Assembly (NCBI GenBank): GCA_016710765.1
Contig: JADJUJ010000020.1
Span: forward strand, 1-64,000
Source of the DNA: Lewinellaceae bacterium
GTDB lineage: Bacteria > Bacteroidota > Bacteroidia > Chitinophagales > Saprospiraceae
Direction of reading: 5' to 3'
DNA length: 64,000 bases
Each line of letters opens with the position of its first letter. The first letter of the stretch is position 1. Both the position numbers and the translations under genes were made by a program. Under the pieces are notes generated by a model that worked only from the letters and a program-made list of their open reading frames with translations, ran no database searches and was not told where the DNA came from. Of this stretch, positions 8,125 to 16,945 are shown in pieces.

Positions 8125-10562
8125 GCAGCGGTATTGCCCACCAGGAAAAAACCCGCCCAAAAATAGGGTTGTGCCTCATCGTTGCGTACGGATTGCTGTA
8201 TGTATTTCAATTTTGCCTGTTGCAGGGCTTTTGCCTTCGTAAACTACCATCGTAATATTGCTTGTAAAAAGCCTCCATAAGGACGGGTGTCTGCCTGTCG
8301 GCAACCGGCCAGTAGCTCGTCATCACCGAGGCCGCCCCAGCATACGCAAAAGCCCTCGACAAACTGATAACCCCCTCCCCGCCCTGGATCTGGCCAAGGC
8401 CAGTTTCGCAGGCTGAAAGCACCACCATGTCGGCGTTTAGTCGCAACTGATAAATTTCGTTGACAAACATCATTGCCTGCTCTGGCGCCTTCTCATTCCC
8501 TTCGGAAAATAGGATAAACGAATAATCTCCATTGGCATCGTTGGATTGGGCATGGGTCGACAAATGCAGGATCCGATATTGGCCGGCCTGCTCCATAAAC
8601 GATTTTCTGGTAGCATCTTTTCCAAGTGAAATGCTGCCACCCGTAATTTTCTGAAGCGCTTTAACCTCCTGGCCTGAGTACAAAAGCGGCTGCCAATCGA
8701 TTCGGGTTTGCCCGCTGCGCTGGCTAATAGCACCCATACTTGCGGGATCAAAGTAAGGAGCCAGTCCCCAAAAAGGCTTTGGCGCCCTTGTACGATCGGA
8801 TTGCTGACACATCACTTGAAGCAGGGCGGCAGAAGCGGTATAGGAAACTGGAAAATCCTTTATAAAATAATGGTGTGTTTTATAGGCTTCAGGGTGCTCC
8901 GGCACTGAGCAGAGCAGCATTTCAAAAGGAATGTAAGCAATGGCGCCATCAGGTGAAATCAGAAGTTCGCCGCGTAACTGCGACGCAACCGGCGCCACCA
9001 ATTTTTCATAGAGGGCATGCGCATAGAAAGCCCATTTTTTTGCCTGTGCCAAATACAATGCATCATCACGCTTTTCCTCTGGAGTCAATTCAAATGCCAT
9101 GGCCGCCTGCCGCAAACTGTCCACCCAATCGTTCAGGGGGAAATCTCGCGGAATAGGATAAAGGCAAACCGTATCCTTTCTGACCAATTGTAGATAAATG
9201 TCCTTCGCCCCGATAAAATAGGAAAGAAAAGTCTGGCCTTCCCGCAAAACTTCCTTTTGAAATGTCTGCAAACCCAAATTTTGATAGGTATACCGGAGTT
9301 GGTAGTACGCAGGCGCCTTTGTCCGCACCCGCGACAACCATTCGGAATAGCGTCGTTTTTCAGCAATCAGGGCAAGCTGACCAGAATCAGTTGGATCGGT
9401 CATTTGTTTGGTCTGAAGTTCCGCTATGGTTTGCTGAAGCCGCTGTTCCTCCACAAGCAAATCCGGTGACACCCCTTGCACAGCCTCCAAATGGTTTTGC
9501 CGAATCCCGTCCAGCAAATTAAGGGTGCGCGACATTTCCATGGCATCAAACACCTTACCCTGCCAGAAATCGTCGTTTCCTTTTTGAGAAAAAATGGAAT
9601 TTGCCAGACGGATTTGCCCCTCAAAAGCGGGCCGTGTGGTCCAGGTGAGGGTAGATTTTGAAAGTTGATCCAGTGGCAGCGTCCGGGTGTACAGCAGTGC
9701 CTGCGCTGCTTTTTCATAACCATCGAGGGCGCTTTGTGCTTTACTTTGCAGGGGCAGGTACAGGTTCCCGATCTCCGTGAGGCTGGTAATCAGAAAGGAC
9801 AGGGATCTTACATTTTCAAAATGCTGACCATCAAAATCATTTAACAGCAGGGTATTCTCTAGCGCGTCCAGTGCTTTTTCCGTGTTGCCTTCTGCGCCCG
9901 CTACTTTTGCCAGGGCCACTTCAATATTGATCTGATTGGGATGGTTGGCCGGAAACAAACGCCTGGCATTTTCCAAACAAATTCTGGCACTGTCAACTTG
10001 GCCCTGGTTCAGGTAAGCCAGCCCAATGTTGACGTAGGCTGTAGCAGTTGAAAGGCTGCTGGAATCCTGCCTGAGCCTGATGCGCAGTGTCTTTTGCGCA
10101 TAGGCGATCTGTTGTTTGTAATCGCCCATTTTATCGTACACCACGGCCAGGTTGTTGTACACATCTGCCAGGGCGGGATGGTCGGGTGGCAGTATGCTAA
10201 AAAAAGCCAGGTAACTTTGGTACGCCTTCAATCCTTCAGCATAATTTCCCATGTAGGTGTTGGCGCTGCCGATGTTCAGATAAGCGCGCATTTCGCCCGC
10301 TTTTTCCTTGAGCCCACTTTGCTGGCGGTACATATCCTGGCAGGCAATGGCGTACTCCAACGCACGCTGGTAGTCGCCGCTTAACAACAATAGACTTGAC
10401 CAATTGGTATAGGTTTCGGCCAGTTGCGGATTATCCGGGCCCTGGAGCAAACGAATCCGCATGCTCTCCTTCAGGTATATCCTGGCACTGTCGAGATTCC
10501 CACTAAAAGGTGCAGTGTGCCCAGGTTGTTCAGCGCTTTGGCTACTTCTTCCCTGTCGGGGC
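8115..10562 (-). CDS. TPR-CHAT protease 1, C-terminal part (gene 8115-11258, frameshifted)
   Basis: Carries TPR repeats (GNYAEGLKAYQSYLAFF, GDYKQQIAYAQKTLRIRL) and then a C-terminal CHAT domain of the caspase-like clan. The catalytic His lies in RILHLSTHAQSND and the Cys in VVLSACETGLGQIQGGEG. The frame breaks near 10500 (GGG for expected GGGG on the coding strand) and again near 8241. After the second correction the protein continues TKAKALQQAK...YFWAGFFLVGNTAAYR and ends at the TGA complementary to 8115-8117; without it a premature stop falls at 8207. The upstream fragment supplies a signal peptide, so this CHAT protein acts outside the cytoplasm. Confidence 0.85.
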
Positions 10563-11258
10563 CTACTTTGCGCAGGCAAAGTTCCCAGCTTTTCTAAGAA
10601 ATGGGATGCCTTTGGCCGGTGTTCCGAGGTAATAATAGAGCGAACCATGGTTGGAAAGACTTTTGGCCCAGGCCAGGGTATCATTGTTGCCAGCGACAGC
10701 CCTGATCCCGGTGCATTGCTCGCAAATGTCCAGCGCTTCCTTAAATCGCCCAATCCCCTGCAAACAAACGCATTGGTTGTTGTACGGCTCTGCCACCGCA
10801 GCATCCCGGTCGCCAAGCAGGCGACGACGAATGTCGGCGCAGCGTTGGTTGTACACCCAGGCACTGTCGCACTCGTATTGGTCTTGGAAGCCCCATGCGC
10901 GGTACAGGTAGGCACTGGCCAACAGGGTATCGGAGGACGGCCCCAAATCCCGACAAATACCGGCAGACGATTTACAAGCTGTGATCGCTTCTTCAGGGCG
11001 CTTCAGGAGGATCAGTGCTTTCCCTTCCTGCATTTTAGCCCAGGCGTATCCCCGGGAACGCTCCATGCCGGCGGTGGTATAAGCAGCCATCGACTCCTGG
11101 ATTAGATACATGGCCGCTTGCGCCGAGTCGGATTTCAGCAATGCGTCTGCCCGAATATTCAATTGCCCGGCTGCCAGCGTATCGGCTGGCAACTGGGCAA
11201 AAGAGGAATTGAAAGGACTGGACAAACAGAGCATCAGAAAGATCCAGGCTTGTTTCAT
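10563..11258 (-). CDS. TPR-CHAT protease 1, N-terminal part with signal peptide
   Basis: Starts at ATG 11258 with a clear signal peptide (MKQAWIFLMLCLSSPF...SSFAQ), followed by TPR-type helices (EALDICEQCTGIRAVAGN, SLYYYLGTPAKGIPFLRKAG). The frame ends at a TAG (10563-10565) created by an apparent missing G in CAAAGTAGG. Adding it gives ACAKVGPDREEVAKALNNLG, which joins smoothly to the downstream TPR region. The whole gene would encode about 1045 residues. It is upstream of no co-directional gene except through the downstream fragment, and a MITE-like element lies just upstream of its start. Confidence 0.8.
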   Translation of the reverse strand: MKQAWIFLMLCLSSPFNSSFAQLPADTLAAGQLNIRADALLKSDSAQAAMYLIQESMAAYTTAGMERSRGYAWAKMQEGKALILLKRPEEAITACKSSAGICRDLGPSSDTLLASAYLYRAWGFQDQYECDSAWVYNQRCADIRRRLLGDRDAAVAEPYNNQCVCLQGIGRFKEALDICEQCTGIRAVAGNNDTLAWAKSLSNHGSLYYYLGTPAKGIPFLRKAGNFACAK

Positions 11259-11280
11259 TCGTTTTGAGTCATTTTTGGGT

Positions 11281-11505
11281 TAAACCATTTGACTATCCGT
11301 ATATTAGGTACCAGGATGTCTCACTTCGTTCGACATGACAGTGGGTTTATAAAAAGCTGCCTCGCTGCGCTCGGCATTGACGTCAGGCATGTATCTGTTG
11401 CTTTACCGAGCGCAGCGAGACAGCCCATCCCCAACAGATTGTCATGTCGAACGAAGTGAGACATCTTAGTGCCTAATGTGCGGATAGTCAATTTAAACCA
11501 TTTGA
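11281..11505. mobile_element. MITE-like inverted-repeat element with flanking direct repeats
   Basis: Terminal inverted repeats TGACTATCCG (11290-11299) and CGGATAGTCA (11481-11490) extend inward with a few mismatches (ATTAGGTAC versus GTGCCTAAT). Nested inside is a strong inverted repeat (GATGTCTCACTTCGTTCGAC at 11315-11334, matched near 11446-11465) plus CTCGCTGCGCTCGG / CCGAGCGCAGCGAG. The direct repeat TAAACCATTTGA occurs at both edges (11281-11292 and 11494-11505), which could be a target duplication. There is no coding capacity. The GTCATGTCGAACGAAGTGAG motif belongs to a type of dispersed repeat common in Bacteroidota genomes. Confidence 0.75.
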
Positions 11506-11545
11506 TCCCCATGGCGCACTATTGATGCAAAATAATTCAAAACGC

Positions 11546-11881
11546 TCAGCGACCAAAAGATTTTGCCCAACTATCACCATGCTGGATGCGGTCCAGTTCC
11601 ATCTGGCGATCCATAAACTGGATAGATTGCTTGCTGAAACGGCTGAGTTCTTTGCAGGCACGTGCTTCGCCATTCTGACAGCGTTCGTACAGGTCCCAGG
11701 AATAGGCATCAATATCTTCGCCGTAATAATCCTGCATCATCCGGTGGCCGTTGCGGATGGCCTGGTCGATCTGGTCGAGGTCGTCATCGCGATGGGAGTA
11801 AGACCGGGAACCGGAATTACCGCAGGAAGCGAGCAGCATGGCAAGCAGAGAAAGGGCGAGTACTGGCAGGAATTGTTTCAT
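11546..11881 (-). CDS. Small lipoprotein of unknown function
   Basis: 111 aa from the ATG at 11881, chosen because it begins a typical lipoprotein signal (MKQFLPVLALSLLAMLLASC). Upstream in-frame codons to 11956 give an implausible Arg-rich start. The mature part is short, helical and charged (SHRDDDLDQIDQAIRNGHRM, DRQMELDRIQHGDSWAKSFGR) with two further Cys (RCQNGEARACKEL). No family recognised. It lies 71 bases downstream of the second CHAT gene on the same strand, so co-transcription with that protease is plausible. It is probably lipid-anchored in the periplasm or outer membrane. Confidence 0.75.
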   Translation of the reverse strand: MKQFLPVLALSLLAMLLASCGNSGSRSYSHRDDDLDQIDQAIRNGHRMMQDYYGEDIDAYSWDLYERCQNGEARACKELSRFSKQSIQFMDRQMELDRIQHGDSWAKSFGR

Positions 11882-11952
11882 GACAAAGTAATTTGAATTG
11901 GTGAGTAATACCTTGTCAGTGCAGGAATTCCGGCGTGGTACCCAGCGTCTTG

Positions 11953-12459
11953 TCATTTTTTATACACAGGGCGCATATCGCCGATACCGATAAAGCCACC
12001 CCAATAAAACGGGTGCGCCTGTTCCTGGGTTTTGGCCGACGAAAGCATATCATTTTTTGCCCGACGCAAGGCATCGTCCTTGCTATACTCCTTTTTCAGA
12101 TTTTTGTAAAAGGCAATCATGAGGTCCTTGGTGCGGGCATCGTTAACGGCCCACATGGAGGTGAGGATGCTGCGCGCGCCGGCGTAGGAAAATGCCCGTG
12201 CCAGGCTAATAATACCCTCCCCCCGCTGCAATTGGCCGATGCCGGTTTCGCAGGCAGAAAGCACCACCAGATCGGCGTTCAGCGAAAGGTTGTAGAGGTC
12301 GCGCACGTACAGCAATTCGTTCTCGACGGAATCCGGTATTTCTGAAAAAGCCAGAAAGGAGTAGTCGCCCGATTGGTCGTTGGCCTGCCCATGTGTGGCC
12401 AGGTGGATGATGCGGTAATCGCCTGCGACGGAAGTGAAGCGCTCTTCTGTTGCCTCCTT
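11953..12459 (-). CDS. TPR-CHAT protease 2, C-terminal part (gene 11953-15188)
   Basis: Contains the catalytic half of the CHAT domain after a frame break near 12453-12459 (one G missing in a G run, restoring GREATEERF). His motif: DYRIIHLATHGQAND. Cys motif: VVLSACETGIGQLQRGEG. The C-terminus (AHPFYWGGFIGIGDMRPVYKK) is standard for CHAT. No in-frame ATG opens this part, so it cannot be an independent gene; it belongs to the fragment upstream. Confidence 0.85.
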   Translation of the reverse strand, partial: KEATEERFTSVAGDYRIIHLATHGQANDQSGDYSFLAFSEIPDSVENELLYVRDLYNLSLNADLVVLSACETGIGQLQRGEGIISLARAFSYAGARSILTSMWAVNDARTKDLMIAFYKNLKKEYSKDDALRRAKNDMLSSAKTQEQAHPFYWGGFIGIGDMRPVYKK

Positions 12460-15188
12460 CCTGTGAGCACATCGCCGCCCATGATCTTGCGGGCCCGGTA
12501 CACTTCCTCGCCGGTATACGGCAGCGAATCAAGTGTTTTACGGACATTGCTGGTGTAAGCATACCAGTTGGAGAGGTAAGTGGTATCCCCGGAATAATAA
12601 GGCGCTACGGCCAGGAATTGTTTGGAAGGCGTTTTGTGGAATTTCCGCTCGCGCATTTCCTGGAGCAGGGTGGCCGAATAGCAATAACTGATCTGGTGTT
12701 GGTTCAGCACGTAGGGGTAATTTTTAAACTTAGCCAGATCGGCAGGAGCGGGCTTTTCGGTCAGCAACACCTCGAAAGGCACATACCCCAGCACACCCTC
12801 AGGCGCGATAATGAGTTGTTCTGTGAGCAAGGGCGCTATGGGCTCAAGTAATTTTTGGTAGAGTGTTGCTGCCTTTTCTGTATACAACTGGGCCATTTCG
12901 CCATACAATTCATCGCTTCGTTCTTCCACCGGTGTGGTGTGGTATCGGGACAGCCCTTCCCGCAATCCACTGACCAGGCTGTCGAGTGGAAAATCTAGCC
13001 GGGTTTGCGTAACAACAAAGGTATCGGGTCGGATAACAAAAGTAAAAAGTGAGGAATCGCCTACGAAATACTCCAGGAGGGTTTGTTGGGGGGAAAGGAG
13101 GGTATTTTGAACGAAGGGCAGGGAAACGGTAGTGAGGTCGTATTTGAGGCGGTAGTAATCGGGGTAGGTTGATTCAAACAAAGATTTCAGCGCGTTCAGT
13201 TTGTTCGATAAATCAAAAATGATGGCCGAAACACTCAAATAGCTGGAATCTGTTTCCGTGCCCCCTTTTTCTTTTAATTCAAACAATTGTTTTTGCCGCC
13301 AATTATACAGAATCCGGTATTCCATTTCCTGCTCAATCATGGAGTCTGGTATACCTGCAAAATGCAAGGCCTCATCTTCACGAATCAAATTTCTGAACTG
13401 ATCGCCTTTACTGTCTTCCAGTAAACGTATTAGTCGTTCGTTTTTTGAGCGACCAGCTAAGGTATCTGTGTTTAAAAAGGTTGATTCAATTGCCTTATCA
13501 TACAGGCTGTTCGATTTTTCAGCAACTACATCTTTATAAACTGCGAGCGACAGCTGACTTCGGATTTCGTCTATTCCCTCCATTGCTTTTTTGATGTAAT
13601 ATTCCCCTTGTATCAGATCCTCCGTCAGGTGCAGCTGTTTGAATTTAAGCAAATACACTCGGGTCAATCCATTCAGGGCATCAAAGTAATTGTCAATATC
13701 ATTTAATTCCTCCAGATTAAAATCTTCGCCATTACACGCCTTTAAGGCCAGTTTGAATTGATCGATGGCATTATTCAACATCCCATTTCCTATATAATAT
13801 TTAGCAAGGTTGATATAAATGATTGCTACATCCTGGTTTATATCACCATATATATCCAATTTCATATCTCTTGATTTTATCAAAGACTTAAAACTGTTGA
13901 TCGTATCGCCCGATTGCTGATAAATATAAGCCAAACTGTTAAATACTTGCGCAACTTCTGGATGGTTCTCCCCATATGCTTCCAAATAAATTTCCAGCCC
14001 TTTGTTAAGGTAGGTCAATGCGCTGTCGAGGTGTATTTCTTTTGCCCCATAAATATTACCCATCGACATATAAGATTCCGCCAAATCAGGGTCATTGGGC
14101 TCCAGATTATTTTTTCTAATTTCAAACGCCTTTTTAAAATATTTAAATCCGGCATCAAAATCTTCTTTTTCAAAATAAATGGAGCCCAGGTTTTGATAAA
14201 GTATAGCAAAATTTAGGTCATTTTCATCAAACAACTTTTGCCAGATACCCAAGGCCTTCATATAATATAAACTGGCATTATTTAAATCTTTAATTTCTGC
14301 ATACAAATTGCCTAAGTTTAAAAATGAAACAGCCACAGTATGGTGCTCGGAGCCATAATATTGTTGTCGAATAGCCAAAGATTTTTTGTGAAACTCCATA
14401 GATCTTTTGAAATCTCCAATCCGCTTATAAGCATTTGCCAGATTGTTATAATACCAGTTAAAATCTACCGGGCGTAATTCCGGCACCATTTCCATCTGAA
14501 AAATTGCCCTCTGGTAAGATTCAATTGCTTTTTGAAAATCACCCAAATCATAATATAATATACCCAAATAATTTAAAGATTCGCCAATATCTTTGTTCAG
14601 TTTAACTTTTTCACGCAATTGTTGCGCTAGTTCATAATACCTGATTGCTTCGTTGAAATTTCCAAGCTTTTTATAACAATTGCCTAAATGGTTGCAGGAC
14701 CAAGCAATATCAAGGGTGTCAGGCTCCGACTGAATTTGCCGAATGCGTAGCGCTTCTAAATGGGCTTTTATCGCTTCTTTTGCACTCCCCGTTTGATAAT
14801 AGGAAATGCCCAGATTGTTCAAGGTATTCCAAATCCGGGTCGTTTTATCCAATATTTTTAAGCGTATATCTGCGGCTTTTTGAGTAAAAATTAGGGCGGA
14901 TTTATAGTCTACCAACTGCAAGGCTATGATACCTCTAATGTTCCAAATAATTCCAGCCTGTTTGGAATTAATGCCCCATGCTTCTTCAATTACTTCAACA
15001 GCAGAAGAACTCAAAGAGTCTGCTTTTTTATACGCTCCTGCATCCGTTAGGCGACGTACCTCTACCAACAATTCGTTGGCTTGGGTTGTGTCGATGACGG
15101 CATCGGCATTAAAATTTTCCTGCGAAAAAGAATGGTGCGGCAATAAAAAGCCCAAAACATAGAGCGCTGTAAAACAAATACGGTACAT
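12460..15188 (-). CDS. TPR-CHAT protease 2, N-terminal and TPR part
   Basis: Starts at ATG 15188 with a signal peptide (MYRICFTALYVLGFLLPHHSFSQ). About ten TPR repeats follow (for example GNFNEAIRYYELAQQLREK, GDFKRSMEFHKKSLAIRQQY, EDFDAGFKYFKKAFEIRKNN). Then come a helical linker and the first half of the CHAT domain (LLEPIAPLLTEQLIIAPEGV, then YVPFEVLLTE). Full length after frame correction is about 1080 residues. The TPR array probably senses a peptide or protein partner and gates the caspase-like domain, as in other TPR-CHAT proteins; export to the periplasm or surface is inferred from the signal peptide. This part of the gene is noticeably more AT-rich than its neighbours. Confidence 0.85.
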
Positions 15189-15230
15189 ATAAAATCAAGA
15201 TAAATTTTGTATTCCTTCTGATCATGCATT

Positions 15231-15267
15231 AAAAAAAGCCGGGCTCCCACTTTCGCAGAAACCCGGC
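15231..15267 (-). terminator. Rho-independent terminator of the 15293-16030 gene
   Basis: On the minus strand a GCCGGG/CCCGGC stem with an 18-base loop is followed by seven T. It lies 26 bases past the stop of the 15293-16030 gene, separating it from CHAT gene 2. Confidence 0.75.
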
Positions 15268-15292
15268 CTAAAAATAACAATTCCCGCCGGAA

Positions 15293-16030
15293 TCAAAAGT
15301 TAAGTTGCGACTGCACTTCGCTGGTTGCGGCAATGTTGGCGAACAGCGTAGCGCCGGCGGAAAGCGGATAATTGTCTTTACTTTGGAAGTAAGCCGGCCG
15401 GCTGCTGAGCGGTATGTACTGCCCTTCAGTGGTCTGAACATACTTCGGTTCAATGCAGATCTGGCTCTTTTTAAACAAGCGTTTTTTGCGGGCATCGTTT
15501 ACTTGTGCTTTGGCCACGGAACCCGCCGGGATCACAATTTTACGGTCGACCACCACATCGTATTTCACCCGCAAATCGATGGTCTGACCGGCACTTAAAT
15601 ATTTCACATGTACAGGCGTAACCGTTACCAATTCGATTTGCGTACCGGCGTACAGCATGGCTGCCTGGCTGATCTGCATGTTCCGTATGTCCACTTCAGC
15701 TGAATAGTCATCGTAAAGGAAGGATGGATCTACACCCTTGGCGGCGAACCATTTGGGTCCGGTGTATTCCGGCTCCGGGTCGTTGTAGCGATGGTAATTT
15801 TGCTTTGTAGTTTCGGGTGCGGTGGGCTCAGACAGGGCTTCATATATCTGGGTGGGGTCGGCTGGTTTTTCATGCTTTGAAACCTGTTTAGCCTGACGCT
15901 TTGCCAACTGCCCTGCCTCGAACTCATTGTTCCAGCGATTCAGATCGGTAACCATGTAGGTTCCGCCAGCAATGACTGCTGTAGCAGTAGCGGCCATAAT
16001 GGCCTGGTGTGCACTTAATAGTATCTTCAT
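15293..16030 (-). CDS. Exported or membrane-anchored protein, paralogue of 16233-16844
   Basis: 245 aa. An N-terminal hydrophobic stretch (about 8-27, AIMAATATAVIAGGTYMV) acts as signal or anchor. A Pro/Glu-rich linker leads to a C-terminal beta domain (about 125-245) with KYLSAGQTIDLRVKYDVVV and IVIPAGSVA. This motif set is shared with the next gene upstream. The core 'D-V-V-V-x-R-x-I-V-I-x-A-G-S' resembles a beta-barrel domain found in many uncharacterised exported proteins. No enzyme residues seen. It has its own terminator downstream; repeat-rich DNA separates it from its paralogue. Confidence 0.75.
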   Translation of the reverse strand: MKILLSAHQAIMAATATAVIAGGTYMVTDLNRWNNEFEAGQLAKRQAKQVSKHEKPADPTQIYEALSEPTAPETTKQNYHRYNDPEPEYTGPKWFAAKGVDPSFLYDDYSAEVDIRNMQISQAAMLYAGTQIELVTVTPVHVKYLSAGQTIDLRVKYDVVVDRKIVIPAGSVAKAQVNDARKKRLFKKSQICIEPKYVQTTEGQYIPLSSRPAYFQSKDNYPLSAGATLFANIAATSEVQSQLNF

Positions 16031-16044
16031 GACAATAGTTTTAT

Positions 16045-16230
16045 AATGAGAACAATAAGACCAATGTGATAAATGAGAACAATGTGAGAAATGTGGTCAA
16101 TGATTTAACGATTTCGGGTTAGCCTAATGCTCAAAAGGAATGAACGGAGTTGAGTGCTTGTATTCATTGGCCACATTGGCTTATTGGCCACATTGATCTC
16201 ATTACCAAAATTGGCCACATTGATCTCATT
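16045..16230. repeat. Cluster of short inverted and tandem repeats
   Basis: Repeated words AATGAGAACAAT and AATGTG on the left (16045-16102) face their complements on the right (16164-16230), where GGCCACATTGATCTCATT occurs twice exactly and a shortened GGCCACATT copy precedes them. It lies wholly between the two paralogous genes. No constant spacer length, so it is not a CRISPR array. Confidence 0.7.
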
Positions 16231-16232
16231 AA

Positions 16233-16844
16233 TTAATTGTTTACCCAAATCTCCCGCGTACTGGCCACCGATCCGAAAACCGTGATGCCACTTTCCATTT
16301 TGGCGTCTTTGCCTTTGACAAAAGCCGTAGCGAGGGGTGCGATGCCACCGGTTACAATGCCCGCGGCAACGCCTGCAGTTGCCCAACCGTTTTTCTTTCC
16401 TTCCAGGCGCATCGGCATGGCACTGATGGGCAGGTTTTGGTTGTCGACTGTGGTGACATACTGGGGCTGGATTTCCATAAATCCGCCTTTGCCCATCATT
16501 TTCGGTTTATCCAGGCGGGTGATGATGCCGCGTGCAGGTGAACCTGCGGCGATCACGATGCGCCGGTTGACCACCACGTCGTACTTTACGCGGAACTCGA
16601 TGGTTTGGCCTGGGTTGAGGTACTTGCCATCGGCGGGCATCATGGTTTCCATCTCGACGGGTGTTCCTGCGTGCAGCAGCACGCGCTGGGAGGGCGCATT
16701 GTTGTACTGGTTGTTTCCTTGGTTTTGCGGAGCATACAGGGCGCCGTTGGACGGATTGTACACCGGCATAGCATTGTACTGCTGGGCAGTGGCGGCAGTG
16801 AAAGATGTAGCGATCAAAACGGCGGCGAAGAATTGCTTTTTCAT
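16233..16844 (-). CDS. Exported protein, paralogue of 15293-16030
   Basis: 203 aa with a cleavable signal peptide (MKKQFFAAVLIATSFTAATAQ). An Asn/Gln-rich segment (about 22-52) precedes a beta domain sharing HAGTPVEMETM, KYLNPGQTIEFRVKYDVVV and RRIVIAAGSPARG with the neighbouring gene. Near the C-terminus lies a Gly/Ala-rich hydrophobic segment (TAGVAAGIVTGGIAPLATAF) that could insert in a membrane. Function unknown. Gene order suggests a local duplication followed by divergence, mainly of the N-terminal halves. It sits just past the 3' end of the large subtilase gene. Confidence 0.75.
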   Translation of the reverse strand: MKKQFFAAVLIATSFTAATAQQYNAMPVYNPSNGALYAPQNQGNNQYNNAPSQRVLLHAGTPVEMETMMPADGKYLNPGQTIEFRVKYDVVVNRRIVIAAGSPARGIITRLDKPKMMGKGGFMEIQPQYVTTVDNQNLPISAMPMRLEGKKNGWATAGVAAGIVTGGIAPLATAFVKGKDAKMESGITVFGSVASTREIWVNN

Positions 16845-16945
16845 GTTGTTTGAATTTAAAATTTATAGGTTGTTGTTTGTTGTATACCCTACTGTGCAGG
16901 AGTTGCAGTGGCGGTACCCAAGCGTTTTTATCTTTTTGAAAAAAT

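Noticed and set aside
16045..16230. Possible CRISPR array
   Set aside because: Repeat words differ, spacings are irregular, some copies are inverted and no cas gene is near.
16507..16945. Extension of the giant subtilase frame into the next gene
   Set aside because: The extra residues are out-of-frame reading of the 16233-16844 gene; the corrected frame ends in a normal T9SS terminus at 16946.
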